Shown here in pieces: positions 16,460-25,108 of a stretch of DNA of 64,000 bases. Both the position numbers and the translations under genes were made by a program. Each line of letters starts with the position of its first letter. Positions within the stretch are counted from its first letter, which is position 1. Under the pieces are notes generated by a model. That model had not been told where the DNA came from. It saw only the letters and a list, made by a program, of their open reading frames with translations, and ran no database searches. This stretch comes from Streptomyces sp. TBY4 (GTDB taxonomy: Bacteria; Actinomycetota; Actinomycetes; Streptomycetales; Streptomycetaceae), in contig NZ_JANAVF010000016.1 of the NCBI RefSeq assembly GCF_024213195.1, forward strand, positions 117,759 to 181,758, given 5' to 3'.

Positions 16460-17248
16460 TCACCCCGCCATCCTCATCTCCTCCATCGGGGGAGCGTCCC
16501 CCATCGGCCCTCCGTCCTCCAGGCCCGGCAGCAGCCAGGGCTGGAAGGGGGCGAAGGCCGCCACGGCCGCCAGGACGAGGAAGGCGATCCCGACGGCCCG
16601 GCCGAACCAGGGGCCCCACCGCCAGAGCTTCTCCAGGAAGATCACCGCGGCCACCGCCGCCATGGCGGCCACGTTCATGAAGCCGAGCGGGATCAGGACG
16701 ATCATCAGCCCCCAGCAGCAGCCGACGCAGTAGAGCCCGTGGTGCGCGCCGACCCGCAGGTCCTTCGCCCACGGCCGGAACCGCGCATACCGCAGCAGCT
16801 GGAACATCGGATTGCGGCAGTGCCGCAGGCAGACCCGCTTCAGCGGGCCGAACTGGTGCAGCCCCGCGAGGAGGAAGGCCCCGTACGCGAGCAGCCCGAA
16901 GCCGGTCCAGGCCAGCAGGTAGCCGCCGACGAACTCGGCTACGTGCGCCGCGCGGGCCGGGCCCGCCGACCGGTGGCCGATCCCCCGCACCCAGGTGAGG
17001 GCGACGGGCGCCACCGATGGCAGCATCATCGCCGCCATCATGACCACCCACAGCAGCAGGAAGAGCGGCAGCGCCAGCCCCATGGTGCCCGGTTCCGTCC
17101 CGCCCATGTGGCGGGCCTGCCCGATCGTGAGGACCCAGGCGAGTACGGCGATCAGCGCCATCAGCGTCCAGCCGAGCGCCAGATCGCGGCGCGGCAGCAG
17201 GACCCCCGGCCGGGCCGGCGCGGGCGGGGCCGGACGGACGCGCGGCAT
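16460..17248 (-). CDS. DUF2182 integral membrane protein
   Basis: 262 aa from the ATG at 17248 with about seven predicted membrane helices, including LGWTLMALIAVLAWVLTIG and LPLFLLLWVVMMAAMMLPSV. The latter, with its Met-rich MMAAMMLPS, and the HHGLYCVGCCWGLM segment mark the DUF2182 family, annotated as predicted metal-binding membrane proteins. The clustered Met, His and Cys residues are consistent with copper handling, but this is inference. It is probably co-transcribed with the DUF1326 gene. A perfect palindrome lies about 110 bases upstream. Confidence 0.8.
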   Translation of the reverse strand: MPRVRPAPPAPARPGVLLPRRDLALGWTLMALIAVLAWVLTIGQARHMGGTEPGTMGLALPLFLLLWVVMMAAMMLPSVAPVALTWVRGIGHRSAGPARAAHVAEFVGGYLLAWTGFGLLAYGAFLLAGLHQFGPLKRVCLRHCRNPMFQLLRYARFRPWAKDLRVGAHHGLYCVGCCWGLMIVLIPLGFMNVAAMAAVAAVIFLEKLWRWGPWFGRAVGIAFLVLAAVAAFAPFQPWLLPGLEDGGPMGDAPPMEEMRMAG

Positions 17249-17358
17249 GGCGTACGCACCTCCGGGAATGCCGTGTCCCGAGAACACTTCCAGCTCAGCA
17301 CAGAACCCGCGGGTCAGCGACGCGGCCGCCCCTGCGTGGCGCTCATGACTTCCTACAA

Positions 17359-17374
17359 CCCTTTCCGGAAAGGG
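17359..17374. promoter_or_regulatory. Perfect 16-bp palindrome between divergent genes
   Basis: CCCTTTCCGGAAAGGG reads the same on both strands. It sits between the divergent DUF2182 gene (start 17248) and the small membrane-anchored protein gene (start 17442), where an operator acting on both would be expected. Confidence 0.5.
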
Positions 17375-17441
17375 CAGTTGATTCGGCCACTCTTCCCGGA
17401 GCGGCACCCTGGACCCGGCCCGCGCCGATTACGATCACCGT

Positions 17442-17867
17442 GTGATGACAGCTTGGTCTCCTTCCGGCGGCCGGCCGACCCCCTCTCGTACGGGTCTGCT
17501 GGTGCTCGGCGGGCTGTCCTTGCTCCTCCTCACCCTGCTGGGCACCTGCTGCTCGGTGACGGGACACCACGGCGGAGCCTCGGCTCCGGCCCTCTCCGCA
17601 TCGCCCGCGCATGCGGACGCGCACGCGGCAGCAGGGTCCGCCGCGGGCTGCTCCGAGGGCGAGGGGCATTCCACGGAACCGCACGAGAGCGCGCTCCGCG
17701 CTGCGGGCGCACGGCCGTGTGCCGTGGACGAGCCCGTCCTCGCGGGCGCCCCGGACGGGGGGCAGATCTCCCTGTCCCCCGGGTCCGCGCGACTGGCCGA
17801 ACAGTCGAAGCGGCCCCCCGCCCCCTCCTCGGACCACCTCAGATCGCTGACCGTCCTCCAGGTGTAG
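17442..17867 (+). CDS. Small membrane-anchored or secreted protein, His/Cys-containing
   Basis: 141 aa (139-141 depending on GTG 17442 or ATG 17445). Residues about 18-36 form a hydrophobic signal or anchor (GLLVLGGLSLLLLTLLGTCC), followed by an exported Ala/Pro/His-rich stretch with HHGG, HADAH, CSEGEGHSTEPHES and one further Cys. TACGAT lies 7 bases before the GTG, and no ribosome-binding site is seen, so the message may be leaderless. I do not recognise the family. Its layout is shared with the next gene, and a metal-binding role would suit the His and Cys content. Confidence 0.55.
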   Translation: MMTAWSPSGGRPTPSRTGLLVLGGLSLLLLTLLGTCCSVTGHHGGASAPALSASPAHADAHAAAGSAAGCSEGEGHSTEPHESALRAAGARPCAVDEPVLAGAPDGGQISLSPGSARLAEQSKRPPAPSSDHLRSLTVLQV

Positions 17868-17868
17868 C

Positions 17869-17886
17869 CGTCGGAGCCCTCCGACG
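17869..17886 (+). terminator. Short hairpin after the small protein gene
   Basis: CGTCGGAG and CTCCGACG are perfect 8-base arms with a 2-base loop, beginning 1 base after the stop codon. The arms are short for a strong terminator. Confidence 0.4.
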
Positions 17887-18045
17887 ACACCCCACGCGGT
17901 GCGGGATTCACGGGTCTGCCCCCGGGACGGCGATATCTTCGGCCTTCTCGGCTTCCGGCCTTCCCATCCATCCGGCCCCGCGCGCACCCGCCCGCGTCGC
18001 TCCTCCGCCCGTCGGCCCGAGAAGCGACTGCCGCACGGAGGACCT

Positions 18046-18507
18046 GTGCTCCGCTTCCCCCTGCCACGCTTAGCCCGGTCGGTCCCGTCCTGGCCCGGTG
18101 TCCTGCTCGCCTGCGCGCTGAGCGTGCTGCTCCTGGCCGCCGTCCACTGTTCCTCGTACCTCGTCAACGACGGCCACCAGCACCTGTCCCTTTCCGGACC
18201 GGCCGCACCCGCCGCACCCGTCTCACCCGCCGGACCCACCGCGTACGAGGAGACCCCGCGCGGTCCCGGGCTCCCGGACCGCCCCCGGCACGAGCACGGC
18301 TCCTCCTGCGTTTCCCCCTGCCTGTCCACCTGGGCCTCGGCCGCGGTGCAGCGCCCGGCGGAGGCGACCGCGGCCCCGGAGCCGCCCCTGCCCGGGGCGG
18401 CGGCGCACGCCACGGCCGCGACCGCCGCAGCGGCGGCCTCCGGCAGACCGTCCATAGCCCGTACCGGTCGCTCCAGACTGGCCGACGTCGGCCGGTGGCA
18501 GATCTAG
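18046..18507 (+). CDS. Small membrane-anchored or secreted protein
   Basis: GTG 18046 with CGGAGGA upstream gives 153 aa. Residues about 14-33 form a membrane helix (WPGVLLACALSVLLLAAVHC), then SSYLVNDGHQHLSLSG and a Pro/Ala-rich region with a Cys pair in SSCVSPCLSTW. The plan (N-terminal hydrophobic helix, His-containing start of the exported part, Cys, disordered Ala-rich tail) matches the preceding gene, so the two may be diverged paralogues. Function unknown. It lies 88 bases before the cysteine-synthase-like gene and may be in its transcript. Confidence 0.55.
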   Translation: MLRFPLPRLARSVPSWPGVLLACALSVLLLAAVHCSSYLVNDGHQHLSLSGPAAPAAPVSPAGPTAYEETPRGPGLPDRPRHEHGSSCVSPCLSTWASAAVQRPAEATAAPEPPLPGAAAHATAATAAAAASGRPSIARTGRSRLADVGRWQI

Positions 18508-18595
18508 GCCGCTCGTCGGGTCCCGCAGCGCCGCACGGCGCGCCGACCGCACGAGCAGTCCACGCCACCACGAACGCACGAACGAAGGCACAGCC

Positions 18596-19699
18596 ATGCA
18601 TTCTTCGACCGCCGACACCTCCTCCACGGGCCGCACGGCCCTGTCGGAACTGGTGGGCAACACACCGCTGTTGCGCATCTCCGAACCCCTCACCCCCGCG
18701 GGACGCGGCTTCTGGGCGAAGCTGGAGGGCTTCAACCCGGGCGGCATCAAGGACCGTCCCGGCCTGTACATGGTCGAACGGGCCCGCGCCCGCGGCGATC
18801 TGAAGCCCGGCGCGAGGATCATCGAATCCACCAGCGGCACCCTCGGCCTGGGCCTCGCCCTGGCCGGCATGGTCCACGGGCACCCGATCACGCTGGTCAC
18901 CGATCCGGGCCTGGAGCCCTCCATGACCCGGCTGCTCGGCGCGTACGGCGCCCGGGTCGACATGGTCGGCGAGCCGCACCCCACCGGCGGCTGGCAGGAG
19001 GCCCGCCGCGCGCGGGTGCGGCAGCTCATGGAGCAGCACCCGGGCTCCTGGTGCCCGGACCAGTACAACAACCCCGACAACACCAGCGCGTACACCCCGC
19101 TCGCCCTCGAACTGGCCACCGAACTGCGGCACATCGACGTCCTGGTGTGCAGCGTCGGCACCGGCGGCCACTCCGCCGGGATCTCCCGCGTGCTGCGCCA
19201 GCTCTACCCGGACCTGAGGCTGGTGGGCGTGGACACCATCGGCTCCACGATCTTCGGGCAGCCCGCCCGGCCGCGGCTGATGCGCGGGCTGGGATCGAGC
19301 ATCTACCCCCGCAACGTCGCCTACGACAACTTCGGCGAGGTGCACTGGATCTCCCCCGCCGAAGCCGTGTGGACCTGCCGCCAACTGGCCGGCTCGCACT
19401 ACGCCACCGGCGGCTGGAGCGTCGGAGCCGTCGCGCTCGTCGCCGGCTGGCTGGCCCGGACGCTCCCCCGGGACGCGCGGATCGCGGCCGTCTTCCCGGA
19501 CGGCCCGCAGCGCTACCTCGGCACCGTCTACGACGACGCCTACTGCGCCTCCCACGGCCTGCTCGATGCCCCGCCCGCCCCGGAACCGGACCTGATCGGC
19601 CGCCTCGACGAGAAGGAGGTCACCCGCTGGACCCGCTGCACCACCGTCGTCGACCCGCTCACCCTTGCCGGTGACGACACGCAGGAGCAGGACCGTTGA
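18596..19699 (+). CDS. PLP-dependent cysteine synthase family protein
   Basis: 367 aa with the fold-type II signatures: VGNTPLLRI, the PLP-lysine segment NPGGIKDRPG, STSGTLGLGLALAG for the substrate/phosphate loop, GTGGHSAGISRVLRQL and PDGPQRYLGTVYDD near the end. Housekeeping cysteine synthase has SVKDR and SGNTG at the first two; the changes to GIKDR and SGTLG suggest a different substrate or product. Its stop overlaps the TTG start of the MFS gene, so the enzyme and transporter are coupled, pointing to synthesis or breakdown plus export of an amino acid. Confidence 0.85.
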   Translation: MHSSTADTSSTGRTALSELVGNTPLLRISEPLTPAGRGFWAKLEGFNPGGIKDRPGLYMVERARARGDLKPGARIIESTSGTLGLGLALAGMVHGHPITLVTDPGLEPSMTRLLGAYGARVDMVGEPHPTGGWQEARRARVRQLMEQHPGSWCPDQYNNPDNTSAYTPLALELATELRHIDVLVCSVGTGGHSAGISRVLRQLYPDLRLVGVDTIGSTIFGQPARPRLMRGLGSSIYPRNVAYDNFGEVHWISPAEAVWTCRQLAGSHYATGGWSVGAVALVAGWLARTLPRDARIAAVFPDGPQRYLGTVYDDAYCASHGLLDAPPAPEPDLIGRLDEKEVTRWTRCTTVVDPLTLAGDDTQEQDR

Positions 19700-20997
19700 A
19701 GGACACGATCAAGCAGGTGCGCTCGTACGACAGCAGCGTCCAGCTCCTGATGGTCAACCAGTTCACCATCAACCTGGGCTTCTACATGCTGATGCCGTAC
19801 CTGGCCACCCACCTGGCCGGGCCGCTGGGCCTGGCGGGCTGGCTCGTCGGGCTGATCCTCGGGGTCCGCAACTTCAGCCAGCAGGGCATGTTCCTCATCG
19901 GCGGGACCTTGGGCGACCGGCTCGGCTACAAGCCGATGATCATCGCGGGACTCGTGCTGCGCGTCATCGGCTTCGCGACGCTCGGCCTGGCCGAGTCGGT
20001 GCCCGCCCTGCTCGCCGCGTCGGCGGCCACGGGGCTGGCGGGGGCCCTGTTCAACCCGGCGACCCGGGCCTACCTGGCGGCGGACGCGGGTGAGCGCCGC
20101 GTCGAGGCGTTCGCCCTGTTCAACGTCTTCTACCAGGCGGGCATCCTGCTCGGCCCGCTGGTCGGCATGGTCCTGACCGGCGTGGACTTCAGCGTCACCT
20201 GCCTGGTGGCGGCCGGTGTCTTCGCGGTCCTGAGCATCGTCCAGATCCGGGCCCTGCCCGCCCGGCGCGCGGACCGCGCCGGCACGGCGGAAGGGGAGCC
20301 GGAGGGCGTCCTGCGGCAGTGGCGGGGGATGTTCGCGAACCGTCCGTTCCTGCTGTTCTCCCTGGCCATGATCGGCTCGTACGTCATGACCTTCCAGGTC
20401 TACCTGTCCCTGCCGCTGGAGGTCAGGCGGCTGGGCGGTGACGGGGCGTTCGCCGCCGGCGCGGTGGCGGTCCTGTTCGCCGTCTCCGGGCTGAGCACGA
20501 TCGCCTTCCAGACCAGGGTCACCGCCTGGTGCAAGGCCCGGATGGCACCGGCCCGTGCGCTCACCTGGGGGCTGCTGGTCATGGGGACGGCCTTCCTCCC
20601 GCTGCTGGCGGCCTCGGCGGTGCCGGTGCCGGACGGCGGGGCGGGGCTGTGGCTGCTGGCCGGGGTGCCGTCGGCCATGGCGGCACTGCTGCTGGCGGTG
20701 GGGACGATGATCGCCTACCCCTTCGAGATGGACACCATCGTCCGGCTCGCCGGGAACCGGCTCGTGGCCACGCACTACGGCCTCTACAACACCATCTGCG
20801 GGATCGGCATCACCGTCGGCAACCTGGTGACCGGCATGGCGCTGGACGCGGCCCGGGAGGCCCGCGTGCCCGCGCTGCCCTGGGTGGCGCTCTTCCTGCT
20901 CGGCCTCGCCTGCGCGGCCGCCCTCCACGGGCTGCACCGCACCGGCAGGCTGTCGCCCGGACCGGCGGAGGGGGAGCGCAGGCCGGTGGCCGCCTGA
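19696..20997 (+). CDS. MFS transporter
   Basis: 433 aa with about 12 membrane helices. The helix 2-3 loop reads GGTLGDRLGYKPM, the classic MFS motif A (GxxxDRxGxKP). The start is TTG inside the end of the cysteine-synthase-like gene. Helix 1 begins NQFTINLGFYMLMPYLATHL. The pattern is that of drug/metabolite exporters. Coupling to the PLP enzyme suggests it exports that enzyme's product or a related thiol or amino acid. Confidence 0.85.
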   Translation: MKDTIKQVRSYDSSVQLLMVNQFTINLGFYMLMPYLATHLAGPLGLAGWLVGLILGVRNFSQQGMFLIGGTLGDRLGYKPMIIAGLVLRVIGFATLGLAESVPALLAASAATGLAGALFNPATRAYLAADAGERRVEAFALFNVFYQAGILLGPLVGMVLTGVDFSVTCLVAAGVFAVLSIVQIRALPARRADRAGTAEGEPEGVLRQWRGMFANRPFLLFSLAMIGSYVMTFQVYLSLPLEVRRLGGDGAFAAGAVAVLFAVSGLSTIAFQTRVTAWCKARMAPARALTWGLLVMGTAFLPLLAASAVPVPDGGAGLWLLAGVPSAMAALLLAVGTMIAYPFEMDTIVRLAGNRLVATHYGLYNTICGIGITVGNLVTGMALDAAREARVPALPWVALFLLGLACAAALHGLHRTGRLSPGPAEGERRPVAA

Positions 20998-21145
20998 CCT
21001 GCGGCGAGGGGCTCCGGGATGCCGTCGGCCCGGGGCCCCCGCCGTCGGCGCGATCTTGACAAGTCTTCATGGGCATGACACCAGTGGGGCTGTACCACTC
21101 CCCCGTCCGTCAGCGGCACCACACCCCGAAGGGGGCGATCAGCGC

Positions 21146-22420
21146 ATGCCCAGGCCCGAGAGCGCGGAACACGACCGCAGCGATGACAACTCCTACGACG
21201 TCGTCATCAGCGGAGCCGGCCTCGCCGGCAGTGCCGCGGCGATCCTCCTCGCCCGGCGCGGCGTCCGCGTCGCCCTGCTGGAACGCCGCTCGGACCCCGG
21301 GGCGTACAAGGTGCTGTGCACCCATTCGATCACCGCCAACGCCCTCCCGGTACTGGACGAGCTCGGCCTCGTACCGGAACTGGAGAAGGCCGGGGCCGTC
21401 CACAACGACGCGCGCTGGCACACCCGTTGGGGCTGGATCGAGCCGAAGCCCGCGCCGGGCGGCCCCCCGCTGCCGTACGCGTACAACGTCCGGCGCAGCA
21501 CCCTCGACCCCTTGATCAGGTCCCGTGCCGCGCAGACCCCGGGCGTCGACCTGCTCCTCGGCCACCAGGTCACCGGGGTGGTCCGGGAAGCCGGCCGGAC
21601 CGTGGGGGTGCGCACCTCGGCACCCGGGGGCGAGCGCGAGATCCGGGCCCGGCTGGTGGTCGGCGCCGACGGCAAGGACTCGGCCGTGGCGAAGCACGCC
21701 GAGATGCGCACCTGGACGCACCAGAACAACCGCTTCGGCTACCTCGCCCACTTCCGCGGCCTTCCGCTCCGCGACGGGATCGGCCACACCTGGTTCCTCG
21801 AACCCGACATGGCCTACGCGTTCCCGAACGACGACGGGGTGACCGTCCTCGCGGTGCTCCCGGACAAGAAGCGGCTCCCGGAGTTCCGCGAGGACCTGGA
21901 GGGCAGCTTCTACGCGTTCGTCCGCGCCCTGCCCGAGGCGCCGGCGATCGACTCCGCCGAGCGCGTCTCGAAGATCATCGGGACCGTCGACTACCCGCTC
22001 CACGACCGCAGGCCCACCGCACCGGGCCTCGCGCTCATCGGGGACGCCGCCCTGACCGGCGACCCCCTGTGGGGCGTGGGCTGCGGGTGGGCCCTGGAGT
22101 CCGCGCAGTGGCTCGCGGAGGCCGTCGCCCCGGCCGCGGCCGGCCGGGGCGACCTCGACAAGGCGCTCGCGCGGTACCTGCGCAAGCACCAGCGCAAGCT
22201 GCGCGGCCACCAGACGCTGGCGATCGACTTCGCCAAGTCCCGTCCGTTCAACCCCGCGGAGCAGCTGATCTTCTCAGCGGCGGCCCGCGACGCCGCCATG
22301 GCGCGGCACATGCACCGGTTCGGGTCCCGCCTGATCGGCCCGGTGCGCTTCCTGAGCCCCGCGGTCCTGGCCAAGGCCTCCTGGATCAACCTCAGACACC
22401 TCATGAGGAACGGCGGCTGA
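21146..22420 (+). CDS. FAD-dependent oxidoreductase/monooxygenase (geranylgeranyl reductase-like)
   Basis: 424 aa from ATG 21146. The Rossmann FAD motif is DVVISGAGLAGSAAAILLAR; VGADGKDSAVAKHA is the middle DG motif, and GLALIGDAALTGDPLWGVGC the GD motif binding the FAD ribityl chain. The layout fits group A flavoprotein monooxygenases and geranylgeranyl-reductase-like enzymes. Preceding bases include TTGACA (21056) but no good -10. It stands alone, with the convergent histidine kinase gene ending only 2 bases away. Substrate unknown. Confidence 0.85.
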   Translation: MPRPESAEHDRSDDNSYDVVISGAGLAGSAAAILLARRGVRVALLERRSDPGAYKVLCTHSITANALPVLDELGLVPELEKAGAVHNDARWHTRWGWIEPKPAPGGPPLPYAYNVRRSTLDPLIRSRAAQTPGVDLLLGHQVTGVVREAGRTVGVRTSAPGGEREIRARLVVGADGKDSAVAKHAEMRTWTHQNNRFGYLAHFRGLPLRDGIGHTWFLEPDMAYAFPNDDGVTVLAVLPDKKRLPEFREDLEGSFYAFVRALPEAPAIDSAERVSKIIGTVDYPLHDRRPTAPGLALIGDAALTGDPLWGVGCGWALESAQWLAEAVAPAAAGRGDLDKALARYLRKHQRKLRGHQTLAIDFAKSRPFNPAEQLIFSAAARDAAMARHMHRFGSRLIGPVRFLSPAVLAKASWINLRHLMRNGG

Positions 22421-22422
22421 GC

Positions 22423-23721
22423 TCAGCCCGTACCGGCCGCGTCCCCGCCGCGGCCGGGCAGCAGGACGCGGACCGTGAGCCCGCCGCCCGCGCGGGGTGT
22501 GGCCACGATCTCGCCGTGGTGCGTGTCGGTGATCGCCCGGACCACGGCGAGCCCGAGGCCGAAGCCGCCGGAGCGCTCCCGGCCCTGGTGGAACGGCGCG
22601 AACAGGGCGGGCACCTCCTCCGGCGTCAGGAGCGGGCCGGTGTTGGACACCTCCAGGAACGCCCGGCCGCCCGCGGTGCCGGTCGCGAGCACGGCGGTGC
22701 CGCCTGGATGGTTGTGGCGCACCGCGTTGGCCAGCAGGTTGAGCGCGACCTGCCGGAGCAGCGCGGGGTCCCCGTCCACCGGCGCGTCCGCCGCGTCGAG
22801 CGTGACCCGGACCCCGGCGGTACGGGCGTCCTCGGCGAGCTCGTCCGCCGCGGCCCGGGCGGCCTCCGCCAGATCCGACGGACGCAGCGCCAGCGCGGCG
22901 CTCTCGGCGCGGGCCAGGGTCAGCAGGGCCGCGATCAGCCGCTCGATCCGCGCGTTGGCGTCCAGGGCGCGCAGCACGGCGGGGCGCAGGTCGTCCGGGA
23001 CCCGGCCCCGGGCCAGGGGGATCTCCAGGGCGGTGCGCAGCACCGTCAGCGGGGTGCGCAGCTCGTGCGAGGCGTGCGCGGTGAAGCTGCGCTGGGCCGT
23101 GAAGCTGCGGTCGAGGCGGTCGAGCATGGCGTCGAAGGTGTCGCCGAGTTCGCGGATCTCGTCGTACGGGCCGTCGAGCGCGAGCCGCTCGTCCAGGCTG
23201 CTGCCGGTGCTGATCCGGCGTGCGGCCCCGGTCACCTGGTGGAGCCGGAGCAGGGAGCGGCGGCTCGCCCACCAGGCCAGCAGCGCGGCGAGCGCGGTGA
23301 AGACGGTGAGCAGCACGACGGACCGGGTCAGCAGGTCGCCCAGGATGGTGTCCTGGAAGTGGTCGAAGGCCCGGGACGGGGTCGTGACGGCGGCGTCGGT
23401 GGAGCCGGGGGGTGCTTCGGTGGAGCCCGGGGGCATCTCGGTGGCGCCGGGAGGTACTTCGGTGGAGCCCGGAGGCGTCTCGGCGGTGCCCGGGGGCATC
23501 TCGGTGGTGCCCGGGGGCACTTCGAGGGGCGCCTGGTCCGAGGGCCACGGGTCCAGTGTTCCCGCGGCCTCCGTGAGGAGGTCGCGGTTGGCTTCGATGA
23601 GCTGCCGGGAGCTGAGCCAGTTCAGCGCCAGCACCCCACAGCCGAGCACCGCGAAGACGGCCGTGGTCACCAGGGTCAGCCGGGCGCGCAGCGGCAGGCG
23701 CCCGGGGCCGCGGCGGCTCAC
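22423..23721 (-). CDS. Sensor histidine kinase with a repeated extracellular linker
   Basis: 432 aa, GTG start overlapping the response regulator stop (GTGA). Order: membrane helix (about 14-34), extracellular region, six copies of a seven-residue repeat (PPGxTEx, residues about 67-108), second helix (about 129-149), HAMP-like segment, H-box FTAHASHELRTPLTVLR, N-box LLANAVRHN and G-box GGFGLGLAVV. The small extracellular part, largely repeats, is unusual. It should phosphorylate the OmpR-type regulator encoded upstream and control the divergent lipoprotein/ABC operon. Confidence 0.9.
   Translation of the reverse strand: MSRRGPGRLPLRARLTLVTTAVFAVLGCGVLALNWLSSRQLIEANRDLLTEAAGTLDPWPSDQAPLEVPPGTTEMPPGTAETPPGSTEVPPGATEMPPGSTEAPPGSTDAAVTTPSRAFDHFQDTILGDLLTRSVVLLTVFTALAALLAWWASRRSLLRLHQVTGAARRISTGSSLDERLALDGPYDEIRELGDTFDAMLDRLDRSFTAQRSFTAHASHELRTPLTVLRTALEIPLARGRVPDDLRPAVLRALDANARIERLIAALLTLARAESAALALRPSDLAEAARAAADELAEDARTAGVRVTLDAADAPVDGDPALLRQVALNLLANAVRHNHPGGTAVLATGTAGGRAFLEVSNTGPLLTPEEVPALFAPFHQGRERSGGFGLGLAVVRAITDTHHGEIVATPRAGGGLTVRVLLPGRGGDAAGTG
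23396..23521 (-). repeat. Six tandem 21-bp repeats inside the kinase gene
   Basis: Six in-frame copies of a 21-bp unit (plus-strand consensus TCGGTGGNGCCCGGNGGCNT) encode PPG(S/T/A)(T/A)E plus one variable residue. Being a multiple of three, copy number can change without breaking the frame, so length variation between strains is likely. Confidence 0.9.
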
Positions 23722-24374
23722 AGCCGGTACCCGTAGCCGGTGTCGTGCACGATCAGGGGCGGATCGCCGATCTTGCGGCGCAGGGCGTGCACGGTGACCC
23801 GTACCGCCGTGGTGGCCGGGTCGAGCCCCGTGTCCCACAGCCGCTCCCGCAGTTCCTCGGTGGTGACCGGGGCGCCGTCCGCGGCCAGCAGCAGTTCCAG
23901 GACGCCCAGTTCCTTCGGCGTCAGGTTCAGCGGGCGGCCGTCGCGTTCGGCGACCCTGCGCACCGTGTCGAGGCTGATTCCGCGCCGGCTGAGCACCACC
24001 CCGGCACCGCCCGCGGCGGAGCGGCGGCCGAGCGCGCGCAGCCGGGCGACGAGCTCCAGGTAGGAGAACGGCTTGGTCATGTAGTCGTCGGCGCCCTGGC
24101 CCAGGCCCTCGACGAGGTCGGAGAGGGTGTCCGCGGCGGTGAGCATCAGGATCCGGGCCGGATGGCCCATCGAGGCGAGCGCGCGGCACACGGCGTCGCC
24201 GCCGAGTCCGGGCAGGTCCCGGTCCAGGATCACCACGTCGTAGTCGGCCTCGCCGGTCCGCCGGAGCGCCTCCAGGCCGTCGTGGGCGAGGTCGCAGACC
24301 ATCCCCTCGTCGCGGAGCCCTTCGGCGAGCATCACGGCCAGTTCCCGCTCGTCCTCGACAATCAGCACCCGCAT
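23718..24374 (-). CDS. OmpR-family response regulator
   Basis: 218 aa. Receiver domain: acidic pocket VEDE, phosphoacceptor Asp in YDVVILDRDLPG (about residue 51), Thr in MLTAAD and Lys in MTKPFS. Winged helix: LNLTPKELGVLELLL, ATTAVRVTVHALRRKIG and GYGYRL. First gene of the two-component operon and divergent from the lipoprotein/ABC operon, which it probably controls; a GGTTAG direct repeat lies between them. Confidence 0.95.
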   Translation of the reverse strand: MRVLIVEDERELAVMLAEGLRDEGMVCDLAHDGLEALRRTGEADYDVVILDRDLPGLGGDAVCRALASMGHPARILMLTAADTLSDLVEGLGQGADDYMTKPFSYLELVARLRALGRRSAAGGAGVVLSRRGISLDTVRRVAERDGRPLNLTPKELGVLELLLAADGAPVTTEELRERLWDTGLDPATTAVRVTVHALRRKIGDPPLIVHDTGYGYRL

Positions 24375-24449
24375 CGCGTCCCGCTCCGTTCGCCCGTGCC
24401 GCCGCCGTCCCCTCCGGGCCGGCGCCGGGGACCAGCCTGCCCGCAGCCG

Positions 24450-24466
24450 GGTTAGCCGGTGGTTAG
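24450..24466. promoter_or_regulatory. Direct repeat GGTTAG-N5-GGTTAG, candidate regulator site
   Basis: Two GGTTAG copies are exactly 11 bp apart, one helical turn, in the 168-bp gap between the response regulator and the divergent lipoprotein gene. OmpR-family proteins bind head-to-tail direct repeats with such spacing. Confidence 0.5.
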
Positions 24467-24542
24467 GCGCGCGTTCACAGGTGGCTCACCGCGCCGGCCG
24501 TAGAACTGGGCGTTCATCAGCGACGCACAGGGAGTGTGGGAC

Positions 24543-25106
24543 ATGAGAAACGCATCCGCGATAGGCCGCCGGTCCGTACGGGGCCTGCGCACCCTGCCCG
24601 CCACGGCCGCCGCGGCCGCCGCCGTGGCCGCGCTGGCCCTGGCCGGCTGCTCGGCCGACGCCCCGGCGCCCGAGGTTGCCGGGGGCGAGCGCGGGGGGAA
24701 GGCCAAGCCGCAGGACGACAACGCGGTCCGGCGGGCCTGGGTGGACTGCATGCACAAGCAGGGGCAGACGAGCGTCGAGCAGGACAAGGAGGGCAACATC
24801 GGTTTTCCGGCGGCGAGCACGGACAGCGGCATGCCGTCCGGGTACGAGGACGCGGCCCGGCTGTGCGACGAGAAGGTGCCCGGCATCCACCAGGTGAAGA
24901 AGGCCGACAACGGCAAGTTCGTGGAGATGGCCCGCAAGTGGGTCGAGTGCGCCCGCAAGAACGGGTACGCGGACATGCCCGACCCCGGCGCCGAGGACGG
25001 GGTGGTCGTCGTCCCGCGCACCGTGTTCGACGAGGCGAAGTGGGACGCCGCCTCGCGTGCCTGCGACGCGCAGTTCCCGCTGCCCGGCTACCGGATCGGG
25101 GAGTGA
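24543..25106 (+). CDS. Secreted lipoprotein
   Basis: 187 aa from ATG 24543. Signal peptide with an Arg-rich start and lipobox ALALAGC; Cys36 would be lipidated. The mature part has a Gly/Lys-rich spacer and a domain with two Trp-Val-Asp/Glu-Cys units: RRAWVDCMHKQG and RKWVECARKNG, plus single Cys in RLCDEK and RACDAQ. Four Cys could form two disulfides. First gene of an operon with the adaptor, ATPase and permease, so it may be the sensor or substrate-binding part of that export system. In Streptomyces such lipoproteins commonly precede MacAB-like genes. Confidence 0.8.
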   Translation: MRNASAIGRRSVRGLRTLPATAAAAAAVAALALAGCSADAPAPEVAGGERGGKAKPQDDNAVRRAWVDCMHKQGQTSVEQDKEGNIGFPAASTDSGMPSGYEDAARLCDEKVPGIHQVKKADNGKFVEMARKWVECARKNGYADMPDPGAEDGVVVVPRTVFDEAKWDAASRACDAQFPLPGYRIGE

Positions 25107-25108
25107 GC

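Noticed and set aside
21056..21090. TTGACA promoter before the FAD oxidoreductase gene
   Set aside because: The -35 is good but no TAnnnT-like -10 lies 16-19 bases downstream, so it was not listed as a feature.
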